Shown here: in pieces, positions 24,972 through 35,552 of the stretch
Layout: each line of letters opens with the position of its first letter
Numbering within the stretch: position 1 is the stretch's first letter
Assembly: GCF_034702125.1 (NCBI RefSeq)
Contig: NC_085880.1
Location: 18,608,528-18,672,527, forward strand
Source: Engraulis encrasicolus
Taxonomy: Eukaryota; Chordata; Actinopteri; Clupeiformes; Engraulidae
DNA length: 64,000 nt
Reading direction: 5' to 3'
Position numbers and translations under genes: made by a program
Notes under the pieces: model-generated
Told to the model about the DNA's origin: nothing
Seen by the model: only the letters and a program-made list of their open reading frames with translations
Database searches by the model: none

Positions 24972-25194
24972 AATGCAGTCTCTGTCAGCCATGTCTTTAT
25001 GAACCTTGTCGTGTTGGAAGAGGATGGGGCATGCTACCCACAACGTTGGGCTGCTTCAGCATACTAATGACAGTTTTCTATATAAACATGTTCGCTTATG
25101 AGTTCTGACAAGTTACACTTTTGACTAGGTGTAATCACTTAAGGAGGGCTCTAGAGGACCGGGTGTGATCAAAATCAGGACTGACACACCATAA

Positions 25195-25690
25195 AAGCCT
25201 AATTGGACCAGAAAGGTGAGCAGCACAAAATTCTTTGGAGTGCACATCAGCTGACCTCTCCTGGGCCACCAACACTGTATCATTGGCCAAGAAAACCCAG
25301 CAAAGCCTCTACTCCCTGCACAAATTGAGGCATACCAGTGCCCCACCAGCCATCATGACCACCTTCTACAGAGGAACCATTGAGAGTATCATCACAGGGT
25401 TTTTTTTTTGTAAACATGGTGATGTGAGGAGGGGCAAGACACTGGCAGCCAACCACGTGAGCAAATTTTTTGACCGACAGCGGTTTCCAAACTGAGGTTG
25501 AGTTGTGCGCAGCTAGTTTTGCGCAGTCAGGAGAAAACAAAAAAATAGAATTTATAAAGGAAGCAATGTCGCCCCAGAAATATCTGAGAGTGGGCTGAAC
25601 TGGAGAGAGCTTGAACAGAAAGCCACCAACAGAGTGAAATGGAGGTTGTTTGTCAATGGCCTATGCAGGTGGAGCAAAGGGTTCAAGGGG
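25195..25690 (+). pseudogene. LINE reverse-transcriptase C-terminal remnant
   Basis: Around 25225-25400 the translation FFGVHISADLSWATNTVSLA, then KKTQQSLYSLHKLR and TTFYRGTIESI, matches the conserved post-catalytic part of L2/Rex-type non-LTR reverse transcriptases. At 25600-25670 a further piece (NRVKWRLFVNGLC) looks like the end of a LINE polyprotein. Stops and frameshifts separate the pieces. It is a 5'-truncated, dead copy. Confidence 0.7.
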
Positions 25691-25744
25691 CCATTTATAC
25701 AATGATGATTACAAGGGAAAACAAAAAAATATTTGACCTGGGGT

Positions 25745-25880
25745 GCATTTCTCGACAATGTCATTGCTAACTACGTTAGCAACTTACTGTACTTGGTTGC
25801 AATGTAGCCTAATTTCCCATTGGCAACCTACTAAGTTGCTAACTGGTTAGCAACGATGCTTTCCAGAAACTGGGTCCAGA
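25745..25880. mobile_element. MITE, GGGGTGCATTTCTC family (second copy)
   Basis: Starts ggggtgcatttctcgacaat and shares the gctaac/gttagc-rich interior with the copy at 2269-2407. The right end (tttccagaaactgggtcc) is degraded. Confidence 0.55.
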
Positions 25881-25909
25881 AGTGCCTTTCGTTTACACAG
25901 CAACCCTGC

Positions 25910-26295
25910 TATTGTAGGCCAACCGTATCTAGTGCCATTCGTGAAATCCTTACGAAAAAAAAACAGAACAAATCAACTATAAACATCACGATATAGCCTC
26001 GTTTGTCGTGGTTGGGTGATGAAAGGGAGAATTGACAATTGGAGTAGTTTGGACGGACGGCAACAATCCAGCGTGAGTGAAGGGTAACTGCATGGAAACG
26101 GGACTCACTAGTTTCATACGGTAATCAAACATTTCAAACAAGCGATTCAGGGTTAGGGTTAGGTTTAGGGTTAGGGCTCACCCACTCTCTCATTCTCGTA
26201 GCCTACGGACGGCAGTGAGTGTTGCCCAACCACGAAAAACGAGGCCATATCGTGACGGCACCACAAAGCATAGTTGATTTTTTTCACAAGACATT
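25910..26295. mobile_element. Palindromic MITE carrying telomere-like repeats
   Basis: The left arm (caactataaacatcacg, atagcctcgtttgtcgtggt) is complementary to the right arm (accacgaaaaacgaggcc, agcatagttgattttttt). The centre holds ggttagggttaggtttaggg, a telomere-like motif, at about 26152-26180. A related element with a longer TTAGGG-like block is at 42640-43120. Confidence 0.7.
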
Positions 26296-27046
26296 TCTGT
26301 TACTAAACGCAAATATGCTTTGATGTGCCCTTACCAAAATCATCCCTAAACCTAACTTGTCAGTAAAGCAATCTTTCTGCTGCTTTACTTTTGCCAAGAC
26401 CCGCGACATTATGCAAATTTCTAGCCAAATTATGCCTAAACCAAAACCATCCCTAAACCTAACCTGTCACAGGGCATTGTGGAGCACGCTTTAACTTGTA
26501 AAGGCACATTGGACGCGCGATAGTGGGTTCAAATCAGCGTGTCATCTATACGCAATGCATGATGACATGTTGCCTATCGGGGCTCAAAGACGCAAAAAAT
26601 GGAAGACTCCTTCCAGAGTGGGGAGTTTTGATGACAACCTGGGTTGTGTCTCCATTTTAACAGCAAAAAAGCCAAAACATGTTCATGTTTCATACACCTT
26701 CAGGTAACACTTTTCCAGATTTTTGCATCTCTAGGCGCCGATGGTGAAGTTGCCATGTAAACTAAAGATACCTCAGATAAAATACTTTGTCCTTTCCATG
26801 TGCAATCGTCCTAGTGTAAAAGGCATGGAAAAATTGAAAACGAGACGCAACTTTTGTTTTGATTGTCACCATATAAACGTAAGTCAGACTTGTATTATGC
26901 ATTAGAGAAATGTATAATGCAAGGTAATATGAGGTAACAAGTAATATGAGCAATTACAGCACTTAGTGATAGCAATAAAGGGACAAATGTGATGAGCTTG
27001 GGAGCTGATTTAGACCATTGGCCATTTCCACTGCTGAATCACTTTC

Positions 27047-27112
27047 TGAGAAGAGAAGAGAAGAGAAGAGAAGAGAAGAGAAGAGAAGAGAAGAGAAGAG
27101 AAGAGAAGAGGT
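27047..27112. repeat. (AGAAG)n microsatellite
   Basis: About 12 AGAAG units. Copy A has a single unit at the same place (14061-14070), so this is an expansion specific to copy B. Confidence 0.9.
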
Positions 27113-27143
27113 GAGAATGTCACCTTTGCTGCCATGTCTATAT

Positions 27144-27245
27144 CAGTGGTGTAGTCTACTTTTTTATGGTGGGTATACTGAAATCCCTGAAATTTAGAAG
27201 TGGGTATACTCCGTATACCCGCGTTCTACGTAGACTACAGCACTG
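27144..27245. mobile_element. hAT MITE, CAGTGGTGTAGTCTAC family, copy 1
   Basis: A 102-bp element with ends CAGTGGTGTAGTCTAC and GTAGACTACAGCACTG. The 8-bp target duplication is GTCTATAT (27136-27143, 27246-27253). The paralogous site upstream of tlr4-A (near 14095) lacks it. Confidence 0.9.
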
Positions 27246-27453
27246 GTCTATATGAATACAATTGTTTTAGTTCCAAAAGTCATGGACAATGTTCCTTTGT
27301 TTCCTCAGTAGCAAAGTTCCCCATTTAAATCTGGAATGTGTTCCTCTTTGACTGTCAAGAGAAGATCTCTGTCCAGCATTGAGCAACACAACCGTCATAA
27401 TTATACAGACACTCTGAGTGAAGCTTTTGTGATACGTATCAAATTATGTCAAG

Positions 27454-30400
27454 ATGTTTGCCTATCCAGTACACATTATAGCACTTCCAGCTATTTGGGC
27501 TATCTTTACCCCTTCAGCTGATGCCACGATGAAAGGAACTGGGCTTAGGGAGGCATGTGTGGAGGTACAGTGCATAATTTAATTCTGATAATATGATCAA
27601 TTCAGTGCTAACATTGTATATTTCAACGTCTCTGTCTCATTTTCAGATTATCCCTGGTCTCCAGTACTCGTGTTACAGGAGAAATTTGACCAGCGTACCA
27701 GCCTCCATCCCCTCCACCACTGAACACTTGGATTTCAGCTTTAATTACTTAAAAACGTTACAAAAAGGTGTTCTACCAAGCCTGCCATCCTTAGTGCATC
27801 TTGATCTCACAAGGTAAACAATTTTTTTTTTTACAATACAGGTTATACAGGTTAGACAGATAGCCTAATTAAAAAAGAGTAGGGCCTATTTGTATTGCAC
27901 ACTGTATTTTGATCCTGTTTTGAATTTCAAAATAAACATGAACATGAATGAGGAAACATCTCTAACATGCTAAAACAAAGGGGATACGCACTCCGCGCTT
28001 CTAAATGAACATTCCGGTGCAACCAGAGCAGGACAAAATTATAAGTACAAAGGAAAAAAAATCTGGTGCCGCACGGATTTCTATGTCTGTTTGTTATTTA
28101 TTTTTTCAGTGCAGTAAGACTAACGAGTCGAATGTCGAAACATTAGTCTTACTGCACTACTGCACTTACTAACAAAAAATAGTGTGACACTAGATTCTTT
28201 TTCCTTCATGTCTAACATGCTGTTGCTGTTTTGAATGTTCTTGTCATTATCAGGGTGATACCTGATCAATCTTCAACCTTTCTTTCATAAGTCTAGCTTC
28301 TTCATCTTGTAAAAAAATATTTAGTTACACTAATACTACTTCTAAAGGGTGAAGGGGAAGTGCAACTGTGTACTATATTATCAACCATATATAAAGTCTT
28401 AACACATTTTAATCATGTATAGTTATCCATAGTCTCAGTCTCTAGTCTAATAAAAATTTTGAACATTATTTTTAACGTCATTTATAAGTAATAGTTCAAC
28501 ATTTTCGACACAGGTAGCCCCTTAATGCACATCGTACCTCCTGTGGCACGCTGTAATAGACATTGAAAGTGAACTACTACAAGTATTACTATAGCCTGGG
28601 CAACTAGCCGACTGTTGACTCCGTCAATCAGTCTGACAAAAGCCATGAGGAATCTGTCTCCGTGGACGATGGGAGATGGTCTGATCTTACTCTATCATTT
28701 AAATTAATTGAAGTTCCAAACTCAAATTAAAACCCATATTGTGCTTTATTAGCATGCCTGTTACGTTATAGCGTCGCAAAAGCATACAAATAACAAAACC
28801 AAAGTGTGAATATAGTTACCTTAACCAATCAGTAACGGAGCTCGCGGGTGAGTTCTACGTCACCACTCTCAACTGTTTGCTGATTGGCGAGAGAGAACCG
28901 GCTCGAGGCTTTTGCCAGACGATGTGCGGAGCCAAAATCTTTGGGTGTAGTACAGAGGATGGCGTCGCGAGGCTAATAGTACTACACTACTATGACAGTT
29001 CACGGGACCTTTAGTAATACATTAGGACTTGGTCATTGCCATTCTGGTAACAGCTAAGTCATAATGCTGTGTCTTAAGGGGTTAATTCAGACCTGTTAAA
29101 ATCTACCCTTGTCTGGAATTAGCTCCCATTGGTTTCTAGAAAAGGTAACCTGGAATATGAGCTTTGCAACAAGTGCATTAAGGCTTAGCATTTTTGTCAT
29201 CTCAGATAGAAGTATTCAACACCTGTCCTTTACTTTGCAGCACACACCCCGTTCTTTGATATGGCTGCATCTGATAATGATGGACAATTATGCCCACTAT
29301 TAGCATGTGTGCTGTATTTACCCTGCTCTCTGCTTTCTTTTACCCTCTGAACAGATGCAACATCCAACACATTTACAGTGATGCCTTCATCACCACCAGA
29401 AACTTGTCCGTTTTGATCCTGACTGGAAATCCAATAAGATGTCTTGGTAAACGCAGTTTCAATATTCTGACAAGAATGCAGAAACTTGTATTAGTAGATA
29501 CTGGTCTGTCTTCTTTGGATAGTTTGAATTTACAGAATGCAACAAGCCTACGTGAATTACAAGTTGGGAGCAACAACATATTTTCCATTGCCCTGCCGAT
29601 GTATGCCGTCAGCTTCAAAGACTTTGCTCTGCTGGACTTGCACTCAAACAACATTTCTGTTATTAGAGCAATTCACACATCTGTTCTGCAAGCGATTGGT
29701 AGCAATATTTCTTTAATACTGTACAGAAACCCAATATCCTTTATAGAGGCAGGGACTTTTCAGGGTCTTTATTTAAAGCAGCTGGATGTTATTGACACTT
29801 TCACCTCATCAGCAATTATGAAGAATGCAATTAGAAATCTCAGTGGTTTGAGTGTGAAGACACTGAGGATCGGAGGCTTTCGGACCTCTTCAAGTAGCAT
29901 AGTATATACCGATTCTGTGGATAGCCTTTGTGTCATACATTTTCAGGAGATTTATTTTTATCAACGTTTAGTTACAGATCTGCTCCGACACACCCTTGGA
30001 TGTATATCCAGCTGTTCAAAAATCATCTTGAATAGAGTTAATCTGGATTTATCAGAACCATCTCCTTTAAACAATTTAAAAGAGATTGTTATAATTCGTG
30101 GCAAAATACATCGCTTGCTAGGACCTCTTCTGTCTCATCAACACAGTTTAAAGAAACTGGTTATAAGTGATAATACGAGAGTTATGCCAGAATTTGAGGG
30201 AATTGAAGATTTACCTAGCCTGGAGTATGTTGATCTAAGCAACAATGATTTGATAATGACATGCTGTTACCGTGAATTTACTGGTACTCCTAAACTAAAA
30301 TATCTAAACCTAAGTATGAATGCTAAAGTTAGATTTACAACGGATGGACTATCAAGTCTTCCATCTCTGGAAATATTTGATCTCAGTTATACAAAAGTTA

Positions 30401-31566
30401 AGTTAGAAAATATTGCTATCAATTTAAGCAAACTTGTCAAATTAAAATATCTTGATTTCTCCTTTTCACAAATTAAATTTAAAATAAACATCTTTACTGG
30501 TTTGAACAGTCTTCAAGAATTAAAAATAGCTGGCAATACCTTCCAAAAAGAGATTTTCAGCCAATTGTTTTCAAACCTTACAAAGTTGGAGGTCCTGGAT
30601 ATTTCCAGTTGTGCAATTGAAGACATTCCCTGGAATTCATTTGAAGGTCTGCATCATTTAAAACACCTGGCTGTAAGTGGGAACAGGCTGGGCACTTTAA
30701 ACTTTCTTACCCATCCAAGTCTTTCCAACCTGGTGTCCATTTATGCAGATGGCAACAACATAGCCACCATATCACCCTCTATTTTCCACAACCTCTCCTC
30801 TAATCTTTGGCAATTTGATCTGTCCTTCAATCCAATAGAATGTTCATGCTCTAGTTTTGAGTTTATTTCCTGGATTATCAATCACCAATCAGTTCTAAAG
30901 AATCCTGATCAACTGTCATGCAAAGGTTCACTCGAGAGCTCTAAGGTACTTGACTTTGATCCTACACACTGTATTCACATTAAGAGAGTTATATTCTTAC
31001 TTCCCATATTTGCAGTTGTGATGTCACTGCTACTGTCTGTATTGGTGTACAAGTTCCAGTTTCATCTGCGCTACTGTTTCATACTGCTAAGAGGCTACAG
31101 AACAGCTAGCACACAGGAATACTCTTATGATGCCTTTGTAATCTACTCCAGTAAAGATGACGCCTGGGTACAGGATGAGCTCAAGGAAAATCTTGAGAAA
31201 GGATTTCCCCCAGTCCAACTTTGCCTCCATGAGCGAGACTTTCAAGCTGGCAAGTCAATCACCTCCAATATTGTGGATGAGGGAATAGTGAGCAGTCGCA
31301 AAGTAATTGTTGTGGTGTCTCAACACTTCATAGACAGCTCCTGGTGTCGGTTTGAGTTTGAAATGGCGCAGTCCTGGTTTATGTTGGGGCGAAGTGCCCG
31401 CATCATCATCATGATGCTTGAGGATGTGGAAGATAAAAACACAAGAAAAGTTTTTGGACTTCATAAGTATCTCAAAAAGAACACTTATCTCAAATGGAAA
31501 GGGAATGCACTTAGCAACATGAGGTTCTGGACTCGTCTCAGGAAGGCTATCATTGCAGACAAATGA
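27454..31566 (+). CDS. tlr4: tlr4 copy B, Toll-like receptor 4
   Basis: Intact three-exon gene: exon 1 at 27454-27564, exon 2 at 27647-27813 (167 bp), exon 3 at 29355-31566; 829 aa. Residues 1-24 form a signal peptide (MFAYPVHIIALPAIWAIF...). The LRR ectodomain runs to about residue 590, followed by an LRRCT with the CSCSSFEF cysteines. The membrane segment is at about 638-660 (VIFLLPIFAVVMSLLLSVLV). The TIR domain is at 682-829 (SYDAFVIYSS box 1, LCLHERDFQAG BB loop, FWTRLRKAI box 3). Length and exon layout match vertebrate TLR4. It would sit in the plasma or endosomal membrane and recruit TIR adaptors to activate NF-kB and interferon pathways. Whether fish TLR4 senses LPS is disputed. The BB-loop proline of mammals is Ala here. 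Intron 2 is enlarged by a retroelement (27972-28210) and other non-coding sequence absent from copy A. Confidence 0.95.
27972..28210. mobile_element. Retroelement insertion in tlr4-B intron 2
   Basis: Flanked by an 11-bp direct repeat TCTAACATGCT (27961-27971, 28211-28221). The empty site is visible in tlr4-A intron 2 (tctaacatgct near 14806). It contains a 15-bp perfect stem, GTGCAGTAAGACTAA (28109-28123) with its complement at 28143-28157. Its right end (gattctttttccttc) resembles the end of the palindromic element at 49013-51343. Possibly Penelope-like. Confidence 0.6.
28376..29290. other. Extra non-coding sequence in tlr4-B intron 2
   Basis: About 0.9 kb with no counterpart in tlr4-A intron 2. 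It is presumably one or more old insertions, but I could not define ends or a family. Confidence 0.4.
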
Positions 31567-32229
31567 TTTCTATTTCACGTGCTTCATGTGGCAGATTGGG
31601 TTTCACCTCTCAATCTAATTTCTGATTTTGTCAGGACTTTTATTCTGGCATAAAAGTACCCATAGCATGTTACAGGGTCCCTCTGAAAAGGCGGATAACT
31701 TGGCGAAGACTACAGCTCAACTGGACTCTAAAGATGCCAATCTGTTCTTGTCTAAATCTGAAGGTAAACGTCTTGTGTGGAGAGAATCTCTTATGAGTTG
31801 GCAACATCTTTGGGGGAGTGATGTAAAGGGCTTGCCTGATTTTCATAGACTTCAGATCACTACCGCGATTCTGGTCTGACCAGGACTGTAACGATTAGCA
31901 TTTCCATACAGGAAGAACTTTGTTTAAACCAAACATTTCTTAGCCCAATAGAACGTCTCTGCTTATACCACGTCACTGCCTTGAACTTGCTTCTACCCAG
32001 GACGGTTGGAAATGCTCAGTTGATTGGTTCCAGACAAAGTAGGTGGAGTTCCCGCTGTAGCGGGATTGAGCTAGCTCTTGGCCCTACTGTGTGTAGCTGA
32101 GCCGAAGGCGTTGCGTCACCAGTAGGGCGGAGCCCTGTAAAGGGCAGGCATCTGTATTCAATTCTCGGTAGTGTTACTGAATCAGTTGCTGTTTTCAGTA
32201 GTACTGTTTTCAGTAATTGCTAGACTGTT

Positions 32230-32920
32230 AATAGGGCATACATGTCTGAATGGAATGTTATTTGTTTTGGGGAAACATCTGGATGGATTATGTGCTTGCC
32301 AGCAGGTGGAGACAGTTCAACATGTCTTGTCCTGTAGGAAGTATGACTGCCATAGAAGAGTCTTAGATTAGTTCTTTAAGGCAGAATGGCCTAAAGCAGG
32401 GATGGGCAACTGGAGTCCCGGGGGCCACATGCGGCCCGCCTCCTCAGTCAATGCGGCCAGTAGATAAAACAGTAGGCCTAATTTAAAAAAAAGAATTGCC
32501 TTATTTTTTTAAAAACCACTACTGTATCAATCTGTTGTATTTATACTGTTGGCCAATAGAGTATTGAGTATAGATTATTCTATTCCTTGGGCAGTCAGTA
32601 AGCAACCCACAGCACCTCCAAGTCTGCGAATTGCAGTCAGATCCGTGGTCTTGTGGCCCTCCGATGATGGCGAAATAAAAAATGTGGCCCTTCTCATCAT
32701 AAACGTTGCCCATCCCTGACCTAAAGGATGTGTCTTTAAAGAGTGTGATGACTGTGGGGATAGATAAAGGCAGACGTCACTTGCTCAAATTCTTGAGAGA
32801 TACAGGACTATATAATAGGATTTAGAACCTAGGTCATTAGCGACTACAGTACTTTAGGTGGCAGCAGTGCAACATTTTGGATGCCAGCTGCCGTTAAAAA
32901 CCATAGAAGAAGAAGACAGG
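32230..32920 (+). pseudogene. LINE 3' end interrupted by a hAT MITE
   Basis: 32238-32371 translates GHTCLNGMLF, then LDGLCACQQVETVQHVL, typical of the C-terminal tail of a fish non-LTR retrotransposon polyprotein. The stop after HRRVLD makes it a relic. The coding tail resumes after the MITE (DVSLKSVMTVGIDKGRRHLL, then FLRDTGLYNRI-stop at about 32826), followed by a 3' tail ending aagaagaag near 32914. The region 31567-32229 downstream of tlr4-B shows no feature. Confidence 0.75.
32397..32718. mobile_element. hAT MITE inserted in the LINE 3' end
   Basis: A 322-bp element with ends CAGGGATGGGCAAC and GTTGCCCATCCCTG. The 8-bp flanks GCCTAAAG and ACCTAAAG match at 7 of 8 positions. Removing it restores the continuity of the LINE frame. 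Confidence 0.88.
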
Positions 32921-33624
32921 GCCCCTCTTCCTTTCTGTTGCGTTGTTGTGGTGTTGTGGCCAAGCACCTGTGTGGTGGCTGGCACTGGGGCCCCAGTTAG
33001 CTTCGAGCTGAGCTGCTAAGGGCGCTGCAACTAAAGCTCACTCCCTTGATGGTAGCTTGCTCTGTGGTTGAGCACTTGACTTCCCGTTGTCTGGTTCTGT
33101 GGTGAAGATGGCATACTGGATGACTGAATGTTGCTGACTACTGCTGAAGTGACAACGTTGAGTGTCGGCCATGTTGAGCAGCGAGCTCGTTACTCATGAT
33201 CATACTAATCATTTGCAGTGGAGGAGTCGCTGTTCTGTTGCCATTGGGTTTGGGTTGCTCCATCCACTCTGCATGCTCCGTTTAGGCAACCCCTTCATGA
33301 TTGTTTTTTGTTGATTGTATTATGTGTACTGGCCAGGTATGTGCATATAGAATGCAATGTCTATATGACACACAGATCATCTTTATGTGTGATGCAGTGT
33401 AAATTACCGGAGTCAAAGGCATGTTTTGTTTCCTTTGCAGTTTCTTTTCCTTTGAGTGTTATTTTATTTCTATTTCTGTTTGCTGTGTAGTTTGATTTGC
33501 ATGTTGTTGAACTGCCTGTCATGTATTTATTGCAACTTCTATGAATTAATAATTGAACCAGCCGTGTCTGCCATTTTGCACATGTTCATTTTATGAAAGA
33601 CCTTCATGTCTTGAGTGATGCCAA
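32921..33624. other. Intergenic sequence, nothing recognised
   Basis: No splice-framed coding sequence, transposon ends or tandem repeat could be identified. The 90-codon frame at 33218-33490 is hydrophobic but resembles nothing that I know. Confidence 0.4.
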
Positions 33625-33900
33625 TGATTCTGAAGAGTGAGAACTGTAAACTCCCGACCCGCCCGATTGGTGGGAGGAGTAAATATCCAGTGCTCTCCCC
33701 CATCCTCCTGCATGACTGAGGTACCCTGAGCATGGTACTGACCAGTCGCACTGCTGCCTTGGTGCGGCATTGAGGGCTGCCCCTTTGCACAGGTGAGGAA
33801 TAAATGCAATTTCATTGTGTGCAGTGTGCAGTGCAGGAGTGCTGTGTCACAATGACAATGACAATCGAAGTTGGAGTTTCCAGGTTGGTCTTTCACTTTG
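33625..33900 (+). mobile_element. tRNA-derived SINE, copy 1
   Basis: Member of a family with two other copies here (38330-38640 and 47409-47719, both minus). The shared body includes cagtgctctcccccatcctc, gactgaggtaccctgagcat and a tail gtcacaatgacaatg. The tRNA-like head is degraded in this copy. Confidence 0.7.
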
Positions 33901-33962
33901 AAGGGAACCTGGCTCTCGCGATGAATGTGGCTCTGCTTTGTTCACAAACACTAATCTGAAAC

Positions 33963-34131
33963 CAGTGTTGCCAGATGTGTCTTATTAAAAAAAAAACGCA
34001 GAAATGCGCTAAATTGCGCTCAATTTCAACAAATTGTGTTGATTTCTATGGGCACAAAACGGCAGAAAAAAACACCAAATGGTCAATTTTTCCTGTTTTT
34101 ACAGACGGCCATCCCAAGTCTGGCAACACTG
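33963..34131. mobile_element. Short TIR element with a 16-bp flanking duplication
   Basis: A 169-bp element with ends CAGTGTTGCCAGA and TCTGGCAACACTG. It is flanked by the 16-bp direct repeat AACACTAATCTGAAAC (33947-33962, 34132-34147), longer than usual for hAT. Confidence 0.7.
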
Positions 34132-34258
34132 AACACTAATCTGAAACTTGGTGCCATACGCATCTAGCTCTCTGAAGGCGTGGTCTTATGAAAAATCCTT
34201 GCAAGTCATTGGAGAAACTTGGTTAAGGCCGCTGCAGGAACAAACAAACAAACAAATG

Positions 34259-34548
34259 TAACACTTTACTTGATGACGGTGTCATAAGCATGTCATTACA
34301 GTGTCATAATAGTGTCATGGCACAGTTATGCACGTGTCTTAAACATTATGCCCATGTCATAAACATTTTATGACTGTTGGCCTTCAGTGACATTTGGTCT
34401 TTGCCATAACCAAATGTCACTGAAGGCCAACAGTCATAAAATGTTTATGACATGGACATAATGTTTATGACTCATCTATGACTGCATCATGACACTATTA
34501 TGACACTGTAATGACATGCTTATGACACCGGCGTCAAGTAAAGTGTTA
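34259..34548. mobile_element. Palindromic MITE, TAACACTTTACTTGA family
   Basis: A 290-bp element whose halves are near-perfect inverted copies (ends taacactttacttga and tcaagtaaagtgtta; centre ttggtctttgccataaccaa). No obvious target duplication. Confidence 0.75.
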
Positions 34549-34842
34549 CCCAAACAAAAAACACTTGACGAGCGCTTGAATATCCTTGAATGTGAAGAGA
34601 TGGCTGTCACCCATCTCCACAAAGAAAACACTGACTCAGTTACCAAAAATCAAGATTTTCTTTTCAACACTTGAAAAAAAGCTTTTAGTTAAATATTATG
34701 CCTTTCAATATGGATTTCATTTAATTGTATTCTACTTCATTTTTAAATTCTAAGAGTGGTGTTAGGTTACAAACCACTGTTTTAGATGAACATATTAAGA
34801 ACTTTGTGATGTTAATTGAGACATGGGTTTGATAGTTGATAT

Positions 34843-35315
34843 CAGGGCTGTAGTACTCGAGTCCGGACTCGGTCCGAGTCCGGACTCAAGTCCGTTTTTT
34901 TTTTGACTTGGACTTGTCTTGGACTCGCTATCAATTGAACTCGGACTTGTCTTGGACTCGGACACTGGTCTTGCCAAATTAAGCTTTTGGACTCGACCAG
35001 GTCTGTCTTTATTTTGTTTAGAACATTGGCTACCATAAATTCAAGAGAAAAGCTTGAAATCCAACAACATACAAGTTTGTCTTCACATCCATGCCATATG
35101 GGTTACCTTCAAACATCCGCTTTATTGATATTCATCCTTTTCATTGTTTAACACTGACCGACATGTGACTCGGACTCGGACTTGGACTCGAATCCTTTTG
35201 GACTCGGTCTTGTCTCGGACTCGAACCTCTTTGGACTCGGACTTGTCTCGGACTTGACTATTTTGGTCTTGGACTTGTCTCGGACTCTACAAAGGTGGAC
35301 TTGACTACAGCCCTG
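34843..35315. mobile_element. hAT MITE rich in GGACTCGGACTTG repeats
   Basis: A 473-bp element with ends CAGGGCTGTAGTACTCGAG and GGACTTGACTACAGCCCTG. Perfect 8-bp target duplication GTTGATAT (34835-34842, 35316-35323). The interior is built of short degenerate ggactcggacttg units. Confidence 0.9.
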
Positions 35316-35552
35316 GTTGATATATATATTTTAATTTTCTACTTTTTGTATGACTAGTGATACGAAAATCATGTGACTTGAAAATTACTGTATGTAAACT
35401 CCAACTGAAGTGGCTTGTAAAATAAAATGCTCATGGTTCCTTTGTTTGGACATGTGACAGTGACAATATCAGTTTTGCTTCCTCATTTCCCAAACTCCTC
35501 TTTCCTAAAGAACCTGAATTGTGTCTTGTGTTAACAGTACGGTAGCACTAAA

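Larger units (their letters stand above)
18676..25070 (-). mobile_element. Tc1-like relic split by nested insertions
   Basis: 18676-18870 (cactatattagcaaaagca; ttaggccattcttccatttg), 19717-19857 (cctggctctcagtctccact; aaaggtgttctattgggttc) and about 24972-25070 (gtcagccatgtctttatg; gttggaagaggatggggc) are three successive pieces of one Tc1-like sequence familiar from fish genomes, read as its minus strand. They are separated by an 845-bp insertion and by a block of about 5.1 kb that includes the foldback at 20473-24971. No open transposase remains. Confidence 0.7.
26702..27453 (+). promoter_or_regulatory. Upstream region of tlr4 copy B
   Basis: Paralogous to 13677-14303 upstream of copy A. 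It differs by a hAT MITE (27144-27245) and a pentanucleotide expansion (about 27047-27112). It probably contains the promoter and 5' UTR. Confidence 0.55.
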
